This document shows positions 15,751-24,593 of a stretch of DNA of 64,000 nucleotides, piece by piece. The stretch is from the NCBI GenBank assembly GCA_020634575.1, contig JACKBM010000010.1, positions 68,390-132,389 of the forward strand, in the 5' to 3' direction. The position numbers and the translations under genes are program-made. The stretch comes from Ardenticatenales bacterium. GTDB taxonomy: Bacteria > Chloroflexota > Anaerolineae > Promineifilales > Promineifilaceae. Every line of letters begins with the position of its first letter. Positions within the stretch are counted from its first letter, which is position 1. The notes under the pieces were generated by a model. The model saw nothing but the letters and a program-made list of their open reading frames with translations. It was not told the origin of the DNA and ran no database searches.

Positions 15751-16397
15751 AAACGGTTGTCATAGCCGATGATCATCAGCTTGTCCGGGAAGGGATCCGG
15801 GCGCTGCTTGATAAGCAGCCTGGCATCGAGGTTGTTGGTGAAGCCGCCGATGGGGTGGCGGCGGTTGCCCTTGTCAAGAAACTGGCGCCGGACTTTGTCA
15901 TTATGGATCTGGCGATGCCCAAACAAGATGGTCTCCAGGCGACGCGGCAGGTGCGCAAACTGGGTGGGCCGACAGAAGTGATTATCCTGTCCATGCATGC
16001 TCGGCCGGCCTTTGTCCAACAGGCGTTGCGGCGCGGCGCCCGGGCTTACCTGCTCAAGAGCGCCATTAGCGAGGAGTTAATGGCGGCCCTGGCGGCGGCA
16101 GAACAGGGGGAAACCTACCTGAGCCAGGCTGTGAGCGAGGGGCTACAGGATAACTGGCTGTCCTTGCAGGATGATACCGGCAGCCTCGCTCTTGGGGAGA
16201 GTCTGACTGAACGCGAACGCCAGGTGCTGCAGCTCATCGCCGAAGGGCACACCAATAACGAGATCGCGGCATTGCTGACCGTTACTGCCAAGACAGTCAG
16301 CAAACATCGTACCAGCCTGATGGCCAAGCTGGACGTTCATGATTTGCCTGGTTTGATGCGGGCGGCCATCAAGCACAACCTCATTTTTGTCTCCTGA
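15747..16397 (+). CDS. NarL/FixJ-family response regulator
   Basis: 216 aa. Receiver with ADDH at the N-terminus, phosphoacceptor Asp54 in VIMDLAMPKQDG and Lys in LLKSAI. The LuxR-type helix-turn-helix at about 148-210 has LTERERQVLQLIAEGHTNNE and VSKHRTSLMAKLDV. It is the cognate partner of the kinase at 14146. Confidence 0.95.
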   Translation: MKTVVIADDHQLVREGIRALLDKQPGIEVVGEAADGVAAVALVKKLAPDFVIMDLAMPKQDGLQATRQVRKLGGPTEVIILSMHARPAFVQQALRRGARAYLLKSAISEELMAALAAAEQGETYLSQAVSEGLQDNWLSLQDDTGSLALGESLTERERQVLQLIAEGHTNNEIAALLTVTAKTVSKHRTSLMAKLDVHDLPGLMRAAIKHNLIFVS

Positions 16398-16564
16398 TTT
16401 TCACAATTGAGCTGGATAAAGGTCACAGAATTGGCCTGTGCCCCCAAAAATGGGGTCATTTCCCCATGCCACTGGGCTGTGCCCGTGCGAATATCTTTAT
16501 GGGTTCGGTTGCTTACGCAGTTCAGGATCCTGTAGCGGGTAGGTCTGGCTTCCAAAGGAGAACC

Positions 16565-17236
16565 ATGAGAATACGCTTGATCTTGTTGGGTGAGACCGAG
16601 CTGATTAACGCCTTTATTTGTGATGCCCTGAGGGCGCATCCGGATATTGAAGTCATTGAAACATTAACTTCGCTGGCGGAACTAAGGCGACTGCTTGAAG
16701 ACCAGATCTGTGACGTCGTGATGATTCATGCGCGTGATGGGCGTCATCTGGGGCTATCCGCAGTCTACTGGTTGAACAACAATTATCCGAAGTTACGGGC
16801 GCTGGTCTTTGATCTGCCATTGGTGGCGGGCATCATCGTACCTTACCTGGAAGCCGGGGCGCGTGGTTATGTGTCTCGCGAAGATAATGTGGCTGAAATG
16901 GTGCGCAAGATCCAGGGTGTGTATGAAAACCGGCCGGTCATCTGCCCCGAGATCACCGGGCTTCTCATGGTGCGGCTTACCGAATTGGCCGAAAACCGCG
17001 GGAATCCGGGCATGAATCTGCGAATGGTGGCAAAATTAACCCGGCGTGAACGGGAAGTTCTCTGTCTACTGGGCCAGGAACTGAGCAATCAGGAAATAGC
17101 CGCCCAGTTGTTCATTGAGTTGGGTACGGTCAAAAATCACGTCCACCGCATCTTGAAAAAACTTAAGGTAGGCAGCCGTCATGAAGCTGTCGCCTTTTTA
17201 CCGGTCCTTGAAACATGGCGGAACCAGCGCTATTGA
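16565..17236 (+). CDS. LuxR-type regulator with degenerate receiver
   Basis: 223 aa from ATG 16565, chosen because AAAGGAG lies just before it. The N-terminal domain has the receiver fold but not its chemistry: the acidic pair is replaced (ILLGETE) and the phosphoacceptor position is His55 (VVMIHARDG). The C-terminal LuxR helix-turn-helix is intact (LTRREREVLCLLGQELSNQE, GTVKNHVHRILKKLKV). It is therefore probably controlled by ligand, protein partner or abundance rather than by phosphotransfer. No kinase gene is adjacent. Confidence 0.88.
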   Translation: MRIRLILLGETELINAFICDALRAHPDIEVIETLTSLAELRRLLEDQICDVVMIHARDGRHLGLSAVYWLNNNYPKLRALVFDLPLVAGIIVPYLEAGARGYVSREDNVAEMVRKIQGVYENRPVICPEITGLLMVRLTELAENRGNPGMNLRMVAKLTRREREVLCLLGQELSNQEIAAQLFIELGTVKNHVHRILKKLKVGSRHEAVAFLPVLETWRNQRY

Positions 17237-17300
17237 GTGAGTGTAACTCTGGCGCAGTGGGCAAGAGATTGCCACAACGGCTTTTAGAAGCTTAGGAATA

Positions 17301-17879
17301 ATGATGGAACAAGACGCTATATTTGTCTCGCGCGAACTTGATATCGTCGAGCTAATGATTACATCGCTGCCAGATTATCTGGTTTTCGATGGTATTTTTT
17401 ATCCCCTGACCGGCGCCTCATTGCCCCGGCTCACCCTGGGCAGCCTGCTGATGCGGCTCTATCGTCTGGGGGCCATCGCCGACAGCCTGGAGCCTGATGC
17501 CGCCCAACGGCTAAAAACCGCCTGTAATCGATTTGCGGCGCTGATCCCGAACAACCAGGTCGCCATTGAGCAGAAGGCGGGTGCTGAACTGGATATGCGT
17601 CTGCAGCAATGGGAATCGGCCAATATTGAATGGCGTGATAAAGGTGCTGAAGAGGGTTTCTGGCAGAACAATGTTGAGATCCGCACCATTATCAATGCGC
17701 TTGTCAGCTTTTTGCAAAAGGCGCCTTTTCATGTGCATGTGGCCCAGGTAGAAGAGATGCTGGCAACGGATTCGTTGTGGCAGGCTGTCTGGCACAGTGG
17801 TCCCTTTGTCTGGGCCGAGGTCTGGGAGCCAGCCTACCCGAAAGCCCACTACTGGTGGCTCTATGGAGAGCCAGGGTAG
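17301..17879 (+). CDS. Uncharacterised protein
   Basis: 192 aa, no signal peptide or membrane span, helical in its middle part (RLKTACNRFAALIPNNQVAI) and Trp-rich in its last 30 residues (WQAVWHSGPFVWAEVWEP). I do not recognise the family. It follows the atypical LuxR regulator by 64 nt on the same strand. Its 3' end overlaps the convergent transporter gene by 19 nt, which is unusual and argues for a tightly packed real gene rather than a chance frame. Confidence 0.6.
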   Translation: MMEQDAIFVSRELDIVELMITSLPDYLVFDGIFYPLTGASLPRLTLGSLLMRLYRLGAIADSLEPDAAQRLKTACNRFAALIPNNQVAIEQKAGAELDMRLQQWESANIEWRDKGAEEGFWQNNVEIRTIINALVSFLQKAPFHVHVAQVEEMLATDSLWQAVWHSGPFVWAEVWEPAYPKAHYWWLYGEPG

Positions 17880-19024
17880 CGTTCCGCCTCTGCCAACAGC
17901 TGACCCAGCCGGGCCACGATATTGCGCAGGGCCGGCTGGACAGCCTCCGGGTCCAGGCGCTCTTGTAAGGCGGCGTAGCGGTCATGCAACTCAGAAAGTT
18001 GAATGTTTGATTCGCGGTAGGCCAGATAAGCGGTAAACAACTGGTTGCCGATGACGGTAAGCGTTGCCGCCAACAAGGGGGCAAACAGGATTCCCCCAGC
18101 GCCGATCGCCTCAACCAGAGGGACGGTGATGAGCAGGATGACAAGGTAAGGTTGGCGCTGCCGGCCAGACCAGCGTGGCTCCAGGACATGCTCCAGCAGG
18201 AAGCTGATCACCAAGACCAGTACGAGGGCCAGCAAGCCTAACCAGGCTGATTCGATGGCGCCCAGAATAAACGCGGCCAGCGCCGTGATCAGACTGCCGA
18301 GTAGGGGAATAAAGGCGGCTATACCGGCGATCACGCCCAACGCCAGCGGATAGTCCAGGCCAATCAGCGCGCTCACAAGGGTCAGCAAAATCGCAGCGAT
18401 GATGCTCTGGCGCACCTTGCCCCGCAGGTAAGCCCCCAGTACTTCTTCCGTTTCCCGCCAGATGGAGCGGGCGACGGCCCGATTGTTGGCCGGCAAGACA
18501 GCCAGCCAGAACCTTTCCAGACGATTCTGTTCAATGCTCCAATAGGCGCTAAGCGCCAGCAACAAAACAAGTGTGCCCAGGAAAGTCAGCAGCTGCTGGG
18601 AGAGGGTGACAACCGCTGGCAGCAACTGCTCCAGCGCCTGCTCGTCTGCGGGTACAGAGAGAAACGTGGCTGGTAGTCGCTCTGCGAGCCCCTGTTGCCA
18701 GCCTGTGCTCATTGACCAGCGCTGCCAGATAACCTGATACTCGAGGACCAACCGGTTGGCCGTATTGTTTAGATCGGTAATCACCTGGTCGCCAGTGAAC
18801 AAGACGATGGCTAAAAGGATCAGGATCAGGCCAAGGTAGGTCAGCAAATGGGCCAGGCCGATGGGGACATGCCGCGCGGTGAGACGGGTGATTACCGGCC
18901 GGAGCGCCGCCGCCACAATCACGGCAAAAAGAAAGAGCAACACAACCAGGCGGAACTGCCAGAAAATCACGAGAAGCGCCAGGGTGCTCAAGACAATGAC
19001 GCTATAACGGGCCAGCTTTGTCAT
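17861..19024 (-). CDS. AI-2E family transporter, copy 2
   Basis: 387 aa polytopic membrane protein of the PF01594 family (TqsA/PerM/YdiK relatives). Two N-terminal helices (about 10-50) are followed by another near 60-80, a less hydrophobic middle, then the conserved run with ALGVIAGIAAFIPLLGSLIT at about 230-250 and further helices to about 320. The hydrophilic C-terminal tail has coiled-coil character. Members export small molecules or act as sodium/proton antiporters; the substrate here is unknown. It overlaps the upstream paralogue by 4 nt. Confidence 0.9.
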   Translation of the reverse strand: MTKLARYSVIVLSTLALLVIFWQFRLVVLLFLFAVIVAAALRPVITRLTARHVPIGLAHLLTYLGLILILLAIVLFTGDQVITDLNNTANRLVLEYQVIWQRWSMSTGWQQGLAERLPATFLSVPADEQALEQLLPAVVTLSQQLLTFLGTLVLLLALSAYWSIEQNRLERFWLAVLPANNRAVARSIWRETEEVLGAYLRGKVRQSIIAAILLTLVSALIGLDYPLALGVIAGIAAFIPLLGSLITALAAFILGAIESAWLGLLALVLVLVISFLLEHVLEPRWSGRQRQPYLVILLITVPLVEAIGAGGILFAPLLAATLTVIGNQLFTAYLAYRESNIQLSELHDRYAALQERLDPEAVQPALRNIVARLGQLLAEAERYPGSP

Positions 19025-20286
19025 GGCAATTGTTCTCCCTGTTGCTGCTGAAGCAATGTTGCCAGATCCGCCGCAATTGCTTCCGCCGTTTCCTCGACCA
19101 GGTCATTGTCTGCCTCTTCCATAGCTGTGCGGGCACGATACTGCTCCTGCATATCGGCAATTAACTGGGTCGTCTGGTAGCGCAGCAGGCTCAATTGGTC
19201 CCGGCCGGTGGCCGCTGCCTTATCCTGGCTGAGTTCATCCCAATGGAACTCCCAGATGAGCTGGATCACCGCCGCCATTGGAATGGAAATGATCGCGCCC
19301 AGGATACCGAAAAAGGTGCCGAATCCCAGCAGGGAGAGCAGGGCAACCAGCGGACTGATGCCCAAAGCCCGTTTCATGATGTGGGGGACGAGAAAGCTGT
19401 TTTCCAGCTGTTGGATGATGCCCGTGGCGACCAGGACCCAGATGGCGGCGGTCGGCGAAGCAGACAGGCCAATCATCATGGCCGGGATGGCGCCGAGAAA
19501 GGGGCCGACAATGGGGATTGCTTCCATCAGGCCAGCAAAGGCGGCCAGGATCAGCGCATTGGGCAGGCCGATGAGGAGATAAGCAACCAGGGCCAGAATC
19601 GCGATGGCCAGGCAGAGCATGAGCTGCCCCTGGACATAGCGGGCCAACCGATCCTCGATGCGGCTGATCAGCTGGCGCAGGCTATCCCGCCGGGACACCG
19701 GTACAAGTAGAAAGAGGCTCTGCTTAATTCGGGCATTTTCCAGCGTCCAGAAAAAAGCGAGGGCCAGGACGATGATGAGTTGCACAGGCAACATCACGTT
19801 ACTGCCGAGTGTAATAGGCGGCGCCGCCTCAGCCCCTTCCTCACCAGCGACCACGCTGTTGCTGACCAGAGGTAACAGCTCGGACAGATCCGCGGGCAGG
19901 ATGCCGGTAATGCGCCGTAGGAGGATGTTGGGAATGCCGTTCAACGCCGCCCGGAGATTTTGGTACCCCTCGTTCAGCGTCGTGACAAAATCAGCGCCTT
20001 GTCTGAGGATGACGGGAACGCTGTACCAGAGAAAGGCGCCGCCCAGCAGGAGAAATGTGGCATAGATGAGGGCAATGCTCAGGCCACGCGGGAGGCCGCG
20101 CTGGTGAAGCCAGTTCACGGCTGGTTCCAGAGCGACGCTGATGATGATGGCAGCAATCAGCAGAAGGACAATCAGATAATAATGAGTCAGGAGCCAGAAA
20201 AACAGGGAGACCGACGTGATCACCAGGGTGGCCAGGACGAGAGTTCTATCAGAGATATCAGGCAGCTTCAGATTATTTTGCCACAT
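19021..20286 (-). CDS. AI-2E family transporter, copy 1
   Basis: 421 aa polytopic protein of the same family as its downstream neighbour. Hydrophobic helices near residues 18-60, a helix at about 75-95, a loop, a helix at 168-182, then LIGLPNALILAAFAGLMEAI and VGPFLGAIPAMMIGLSASPT. The C-terminal tail is long, acidic and Gln-rich. The two genes overlap ATGA-style and may form a heteromer. An ACCGGCCGGT-like site with one mismatch lies in the 3' part. Confidence 0.9.
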   Translation of the reverse strand: MWQNNLKLPDISDRTLVLATLVITSVSLFFWLLTHYYLIVLLLIAAIIISVALEPAVNWLHQRGLPRGLSIALIYATFLLLGGAFLWYSVPVILRQGADFVTTLNEGYQNLRAALNGIPNILLRRITGILPADLSELLPLVSNSVVAGEEGAEAAPPITLGSNVMLPVQLIIVLALAFFWTLENARIKQSLFLLVPVSRRDSLRQLISRIEDRLARYVQGQLMLCLAIAILALVAYLLIGLPNALILAAFAGLMEAIPIVGPFLGAIPAMMIGLSASPTAAIWVLVATGIIQQLENSFLVPHIMKRALGISPLVALLSLLGFGTFFGILGAIISIPMAAVIQLIWEFHWDELSQDKAAATGRDQLSLLRYQTTQLIADMQEQYRARTAMEEADNDLVEETAEAIAADLATLLQQQQGEQLP

Positions 20287-20405
20287 GGGTCACGATTCAG
20301 GATGTCGCTTTGCAGCGCAGGTGACGGAGGGATAGATCAAGACAACCGCTGCTTCCGTAATTATTGGGAAACAGCGGTTGTCTGGCAAGGGAATCTTATC
20401 AGGGT

Positions 20406-20663
20406 TTAGGCGCGCTGGACAAGTCCGGCGACGAACAGGAGGACGATGGCGCCGATAACGGCGACAAGCAGCGTCCACAGGTTAAAGCCGGTTGCTCCGG
20501 TAGCCCCCACGAGGTTAAAGAGAAAACCGCCGATCAGAGCGCCGACGATACCGACGACGATATTGGCGATAGCGCCCATCTGAGCGTCACGGCCCATGAT
20601 CATGCTGGCCAACCAGCCAGCGATGCCACCCATGATAATCCACAAAATGATATTGACTAACAT
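20406..20663 (-). CDS. GlsB/YeaQ/YmgE-family stress membrane protein
   Basis: 85 aa with three hydrophobic segments (about 3-20, 28-52, 62-82) and the family pattern GGIAGWLASMIMGRDAQMGA followed by GIVGALIGGFLF. It is a transglycosylase-associated-family protein, small and integral to the membrane, usually stress induced. A GGAGGAAACA ribosome site precedes the ATG. Confidence 0.92.
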   Translation of the reverse strand: MLVNIILWIIMGGIAGWLASMIMGRDAQMGAIANIVVGIVGALIGGFLFNLVGATGATGFNLWTLLVAVIGAIVLLFVAGLVQRA

Positions 20664-20707
20664 TGTTTCCTCCGTTTAGTTAGGATTGGTCATTAATTCA
20701 TTTTTGA

Positions 20708-20728
20708 TTCGATATCTTTCGTATCGAA
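20708..20728. promoter_or_regulatory. Inverted repeat between divergent genes, possible operator
   Basis: TTCGATA (20708-20714) and TATCGAA (20722-20728) form a perfect 7-bp inverted repeat with a 7-bp spacer between the divergent YmgE-like and NarL-like genes. A TTGACG lies at 20751-20756, but its spacing to the best -10 candidate is poor. Autoregulation by the NarL-like protein is a guess. Confidence 0.4.
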
Positions 20729-20810
20729 CATAGTGTCCAGTTTATGGGTTTTGACGTTCTTTAAATAGAATCCAGATATAAAACGACGATACAGTTGGGA
20801 TACATTTGCT

Positions 20811-21443
20811 ATGATTCGAGTTGTAATTGCTGAAGATCACACAATGGTACGCGAGGGGTTACGCGCTCTTTTGGAGCGGGCCGGCCGGTTTCATATTCTG
20901 GCGGAGGCGCGGGATGGCGCTGAGGCGATAGCCCTGACCGGGCAGCACCGGCCGGATGTCCTCATCCTGGATATCGCCATGCCAGATATGACCGGGCTGG
21001 AAGTTAGCCGCCGCCTGCTGGCAGGGCCCGGCGCACCCGCCATCGTGATTCTCTCCATGTATGACCATATCTATCTCATTAACCAGTTGTTGGCGCTGGG
21101 CGTCAAAGGGTACCTGCCGAAGGCGGCCACGCCGGATGAGCTGGTGCTGGCGGTCACCATGGCCAGCCAGGGGATTATTTATGTGAGTCCGCTCATTGGG
21201 GGACCGGCCGGTGATGGCAGGGAGGCGCTGCCCCCTATTAGCTCCCTCACTGACCGGGAGTTACAAGTCCTGAGCCTGATCTTTCAGGGCGCTACCAACG
21301 TGATGATGGCGGAACAGCTTGGCCTCAGTCCCCGGACAATAGAAAAACATCGAGCTTCTCTCATGGAGAAGCTCGATGTCACTGATCTGGCCTCCCTGAT
21401 TCGGGTGGCTTTGCATCTTGGCCTGGTTGAGATGGAGCGTTAG
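20811..21443 (+). CDS. NarL/FixJ-family response regulator
   Basis: 210 aa. Receiver with AEDH, phosphoacceptor Asp54 in LILDIAMPDMTG and Lys in YLPKAA. C-terminal LuxR-type helix-turn-helix with LTDRELQVLSLIFQGATNVM and RTIEKHRASLMEKLDV. There is no adjacent kinase, so it is an orphan that may serve a kinase elsewhere, such as the one at 14146. Its 3' end overlaps the convergent YihY gene by 4 nt. Confidence 0.94.
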   Translation: MIRVVIAEDHTMVREGLRALLERAGRFHILAEARDGAEAIALTGQHRPDVLILDIAMPDMTGLEVSRRLLAGPGAPAIVILSMYDHIYLINQLLALGVKGYLPKAATPDELVLAVTMASQGIIYVSPLIGGPAGDGREALPPISSLTDRELQVLSLIFQGATNVMMAEQLGLSPRTIEKHRASLMEKLDVTDLASLIRVALHLGLVEMER

Positions 21444-22513
21444 CGCCGTCTGGGGTTCAGGATCTGGGCCAGAGCCAGCGGCAGCGCCAAAAGGGTGACC
21501 ATGATGGCGTGAAAACGGCGCACGCGCTGTTCCAGGGCTGAAGGAAGCGCTGAACCAGGCGGATAGGTAACAACCGACCGGGCTGGCGCCGCTGGCTGAT
21601 CCGCTCTGGCGGGTGCCAGGCGAGCCGCTGGCCGAGGCTCAGGTTCCAACGAGATGGCGCCTTCATCCGGCACCAGCCGCTTGCCATAGCGGTTAGCATA
21701 TACCTGGGTAAACTCCGCGCCCAGGAACAAAAGCTGCGCAGAATAATAAACCCAGAGCAAAATAATGATGAGCGAGCCAGCGGCCCCATAAGTGGATTGG
21801 GGCGCCCCCCGGCCTAAATAAAAGCCAATCGCCCATTTGCCCAGCGTAAACAGCAGGGCTGTGACCACGCTGCCGATCCAGACATCGCGCCAGGCGATCT
21901 GGACATCGGGAATAACTTTGAAAATCAGAGCAAACAGGAGCGTGACGATGCCGAAGGAGACCAGGAAATTCAGGATCTGGGCCAACAGCACGGCAGCCGG
22001 TAAAAGCCCGGCCACAAATTCCTGGATGGCGGCCAGACCCGTGCTCAGAAGAAGTGAAACCAGCAGCAAAAAACCTACCCCGAGAACCATGGTGAAGGAG
22101 AAAAAGCGGCGCTTGATCGTTTCCCAGAGGCCCATGTTGGGATCACTTTGTACTTCCCAGATGGTGTTGAGGGCATCCTGCAGCTGACCAAAAACGCCCG
22201 AGGCGCCCAAAAACAGGGTGGCGACGCTGATGAGGGTGGCCAGGACGGTACCGGCCGGATCGGCAGCATTTTCCAGGATAGCGGCAATTGCTTCGCCGCC
22301 GGCATCGCCAATCAAGCCCGCAATTTCAGCCGTCACCCGGGTCTGGGCGTCAACGAAGACCTGACCGGCGATTGCCAGGATGATGATCAACAGCGGCGGC
22401 AGCGAGAAAATGGTGTAATAGGACAAGGCCGCCGCCAGCCGGGCCGCATCATCCTCGCGCCACTCCTTGTAGGTCTGAGTCAGGAGGTATTTACTCTCAT
22501 GCCATCGGGACAT
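21440..22513 (-). CDS. YihY/UPF0761-family membrane protein
   Basis: 357 aa from the ATG whose first base is 22513; the open frame upstream runs through the neighbouring gene and is not used. The family start YLLTQTYKEWREDDAARLAA and LSYYTIFSLPPLLIIILAIA is followed by six hydrophobic helices and the GSLIIILLWVYYSAQLLFLG signature. The extra cytoplasmic C-terminal tail is Pro/Ala-rich and ends with one more hydrophobic stretch. Once labelled ribonuclease BN, the family is now a membrane protein of unknown function. It follows the lipid kinase by 4 nt. Confidence 0.92.
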   Translation of the reverse strand: MSRWHESKYLLTQTYKEWREDDAARLAAALSYYTIFSLPPLLIIILAIAGQVFVDAQTRVTAEIAGLIGDAGGEAIAAILENAADPAGTVLATLISVATLFLGASGVFGQLQDALNTIWEVQSDPNMGLWETIKRRFFSFTMVLGVGFLLLVSLLLSTGLAAIQEFVAGLLPAAVLLAQILNFLVSFGIVTLLFALIFKVIPDVQIAWRDVWIGSVVTALLFTLGKWAIGFYLGRGAPQSTYGAAGSLIIILLWVYYSAQLLFLGAEFTQVYANRYGKRLVPDEGAISLEPEPRPAARLAPARADQPAAPARSVVTYPPGSALPSALEQRVRRFHAIMVTLLALPLALAQILNPRRR

Positions 22514-22517
22514 CGGC

Positions 22518-23465
22518 TTACTCCAGGACTGGTTCAGCCTGCCGGGCTGTGGCTTGTTCAGTGGGTTCAGTTGATAGCGGCACCAGCAGGCAGACGCTCT
22601 GCGGAGCCAGGACGATGTTGATAGGCGTCTGGCCCAGTACCTCCCCATCGGCATGCACATCCAGAGGGGGCGTGGCGGTGAGCTCGAGAGACCGTCGCAT
22701 GGGAAAATAGGTGATGTTGTGCAGCGCTTCTGGCTGACCCCGCAACAGGCCCCACAGCAGAGTCAGCCCATCAGCCCACCCGCGCAACTGCACCAGACCG
22801 ATGTTGATACAACCATCGTCCGGGCTGACGTCTTCGCCGAAGCTCAGGGGGCCAAGGCCCACCTCCGGCAGGTTAATGGCGATCAGCTCAGCCGCGTGCC
22901 GTTTGTAACTCTGGCCGTCAATCGTAAATTCCAGGTGGTAGGATTTCTGTTGCCAGAGTTGTAATGCCAGCTGTTTGAGGTAGGCCCAACTACCGAGCCG
23001 ATCTTTTTCGGCCCGTGTCGCCCCGGCGATGGCGGCGCCATCAAGGCCTGCGCCCACAGCCAGCAGCGCCAGTTTGCCATCGACCTGCATCGCATCCAGG
23101 CAGCGAATATCGTGCGGCTGGGTCAGCTGAGCGATGGCATCTTCATAGTTGGCCGGGATACCCAGGTTGCGGGCGATCACATTGGCCGTCCCACCAGGCA
23201 CGATAGCCAGCGGGATGTCAGAATGTTGGAGGGGTTGGGCAACAGCGGCCACGGTGCCATCGCCGCCTGAGGCGATCAGGCAGTCGGCGCCGTCAGCTAG
23301 CGCTTCCTGAACGACCCTGTCAAAATCGGTGTCCGGGCTGGTTTCGTGCACGGCCATCAGGGAATCAGCCAGCGTCTGCTCTAGCAAGTTGATAATCTCA
23401 GCGCCGTGGCCGCCGCCGGCGACCGGGTTAACGATGGCGAAGTAACGTGAAGGGTTAGCTGTCAT
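22518..23465 (-). CDS. Diacylglycerol-kinase-family lipid kinase
   Basis: 315 aa. Soluble lipid kinase related to YegS and DgkB. IVNPVAGGG at the start, the nucleotide-binding ASGGDGTVAAVAQ near 84-97, VPGGTANVIARNLGIP near 107-122, GAGLDGAAIAG in the middle, and the beta-rich C-terminal domain with LDVHADGEVLGQTPI. It probably phosphorylates diacylglycerol or a related lipid at the membrane and shares an operon with the YihY protein. Confidence 0.93.
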   Translation of the reverse strand: MTANPSRYFAIVNPVAGGGHGAEIINLLEQTLADSLMAVHETSPDTDFDRVVQEALADGADCLIASGGDGTVAAVAQPLQHSDIPLAIVPGGTANVIARNLGIPANYEDAIAQLTQPHDIRCLDAMQVDGKLALLAVGAGLDGAAIAGATRAEKDRLGSWAYLKQLALQLWQQKSYHLEFTIDGQSYKRHAAELIAINLPEVGLGPLSFGEDVSPDDGCINIGLVQLRGWADGLTLLWGLLRGQPEALHNITYFPMRRSLELTATPPLDVHADGEVLGQTPINIVLAPQSVCLLVPLSTEPTEQATARQAEPVLE

Positions 23466-23495
23466 AAAGCGTCAAATTGCTCCTCGGTCTAAAGA

Positions 23496-23551
23496 TGAGA
23501 GGTTCGCCAACCCGACGGGTCCGCCAACCCGTCGGGTTGGCGAACCCCTCA
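23496..23551. repeat. REP-doublet (REPIN-like) element
   Basis: Two palindromes of opposite polarity, AACCCGACGGGT (centre A) and AACCCGTCGGGTT (centre T), are flanked by TGAGAGGTTCGCC on the left and GGCGAACCCCTCA on the right, so the whole 56 bp is an inverted repeat. A nearly identical core lies at 34473-34521. Other members are listed at 30382, 30546, 35228, 40918, 41420 and 59515. Between divergent genes. Confidence 0.85.
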
Positions 23552-23705
23552 CCGCAGCGGTATCAGATTGGGTTGGGAACCTTAACTTAAGGATAATGGG
23601 TACAGGACGCGGCGAAACGCCGGTCAATCCCGGTTTCTGGCCGGGGAATCTGCCGGGGCAGTATGGGGGATTTCCCTGGGGACCGGCCGGTTCAGGAGAT
23701 AAATC

Positions 23706-24581
23706 ATGATCTGGCGGAACATGGACCAGAAAACCCTTGACGATGCGTACAACCAGCGCGTTTACGCCCCCAATTTTCAACAGATTCTGGGCCGCTATGA
23801 GCAGAATAGCGAACGAGCCCGCCAGCGTCTGGGCCAGCCACAGCGCCGGCACTATGGCCCCGCCCCAATCGAAGGGCTCGACCTGTTTCTTTGTGACCAG
23901 CCGGCTGCCCCCATCCAGATCTTTATCCACGGCGGCGCCTGGCGTAGTGGCAGTGCTCGAAGTTATGCCTTTCCCGCCGAGATGTTCCGGGCCGCCGGCG
24001 CCCATTGGCTCGTACCCGATTTCAGCTGGGTGCAGGATGTGGGTGATAGTTTGCTGCCCATCGCCGACCAGGTGCGCCGGGCTGTGGCCTGGGTTTACCA
24101 GCACGCGACTGACTTTGGCGGTGATCCCGGGCGCATCTTTCTCTCCGGGCACTCCTCAGGCGCCCATCTCGCGGCCGTCATCCTCACGACTGACTGGGCC
24201 GGTACGTTTGGGTTGCCGCCAGACATTATCAAGGGGGGACTGTGTTGCAGCGGGATGTATGATCTGGCGCCGGTGCGGCTGTCTGCCCGGGGCAACTACA
24301 TCGCTTTTACGGATGAGATGGAGGCGGCGCTCAGCCCGCAGCGCCAGCTGGATCAGTTGCGAACGCCGCTCATCGTGGCCTGCGGGACGGAGGAGACACC
24401 GGAGTTTCAGCGGCAGGCCCGCGAGTTTGTCAGCGTCGCCAGAGCAGCTGGAAAGAATGTGCAGCTATTGATTGGCGACGGGTACAATCATTTTGAGATT
24501 CTGGAGACGCTGGCCAACCCGTTTGGTCTGTTGGGTCGGGCGGTTTTGAGTCAGATGGGGTTGATGAATCGTTTTCAGTAA
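23706..24581 (+). CDS. Alpha/beta hydrolase, kynurenine-formamidase-like
   Basis: 291 aa. Oxyanion-hole motif HGGAW (residues 75-79), nucleophile Ser150 in LSGHSSGAHLAA, and a likely catalytic His in DGYNHFEILE near the C-terminus. The HGGxW variant and the GHSSGAHL elbow are typical of arylformamidase-like members of the esterase/lipase family. No other kynurenine-pathway gene is adjacent, so the substrate is open: a carboxylester or formamide. It is followed after 12 nt by the cyclotransferase-like gene. The upstream region holds a REP doublet and an ACCGGCCGGT site. Confidence 0.85.
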   Translation: MIWRNMDQKTLDDAYNQRVYAPNFQQILGRYEQNSERARQRLGQPQRRHYGPAPIEGLDLFLCDQPAAPIQIFIHGGAWRSGSARSYAFPAEMFRAAGAHWLVPDFSWVQDVGDSLLPIADQVRRAVAWVYQHATDFGGDPGRIFLSGHSSGAHLAAVILTTDWAGTFGLPPDIIKGGLCCSGMYDLAPVRLSARGNYIAFTDEMEAALSPQRQLDQLRTPLIVACGTEETPEFQRQAREFVSVARAAGKNVQLLIGDGYNHFEILETLANPFGLLGRAVLSQMGLMNRFQ

Positions 24582-24593
24582 GGATTAGAAGTG

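Noticed and set aside
21440..22660. Longer YihY protein starting at 22660
   Set aside because: The extra 49 residues lie inside the lipid-kinase gene in another frame and have no family similarity; ATG at 22513 fits the domain start.
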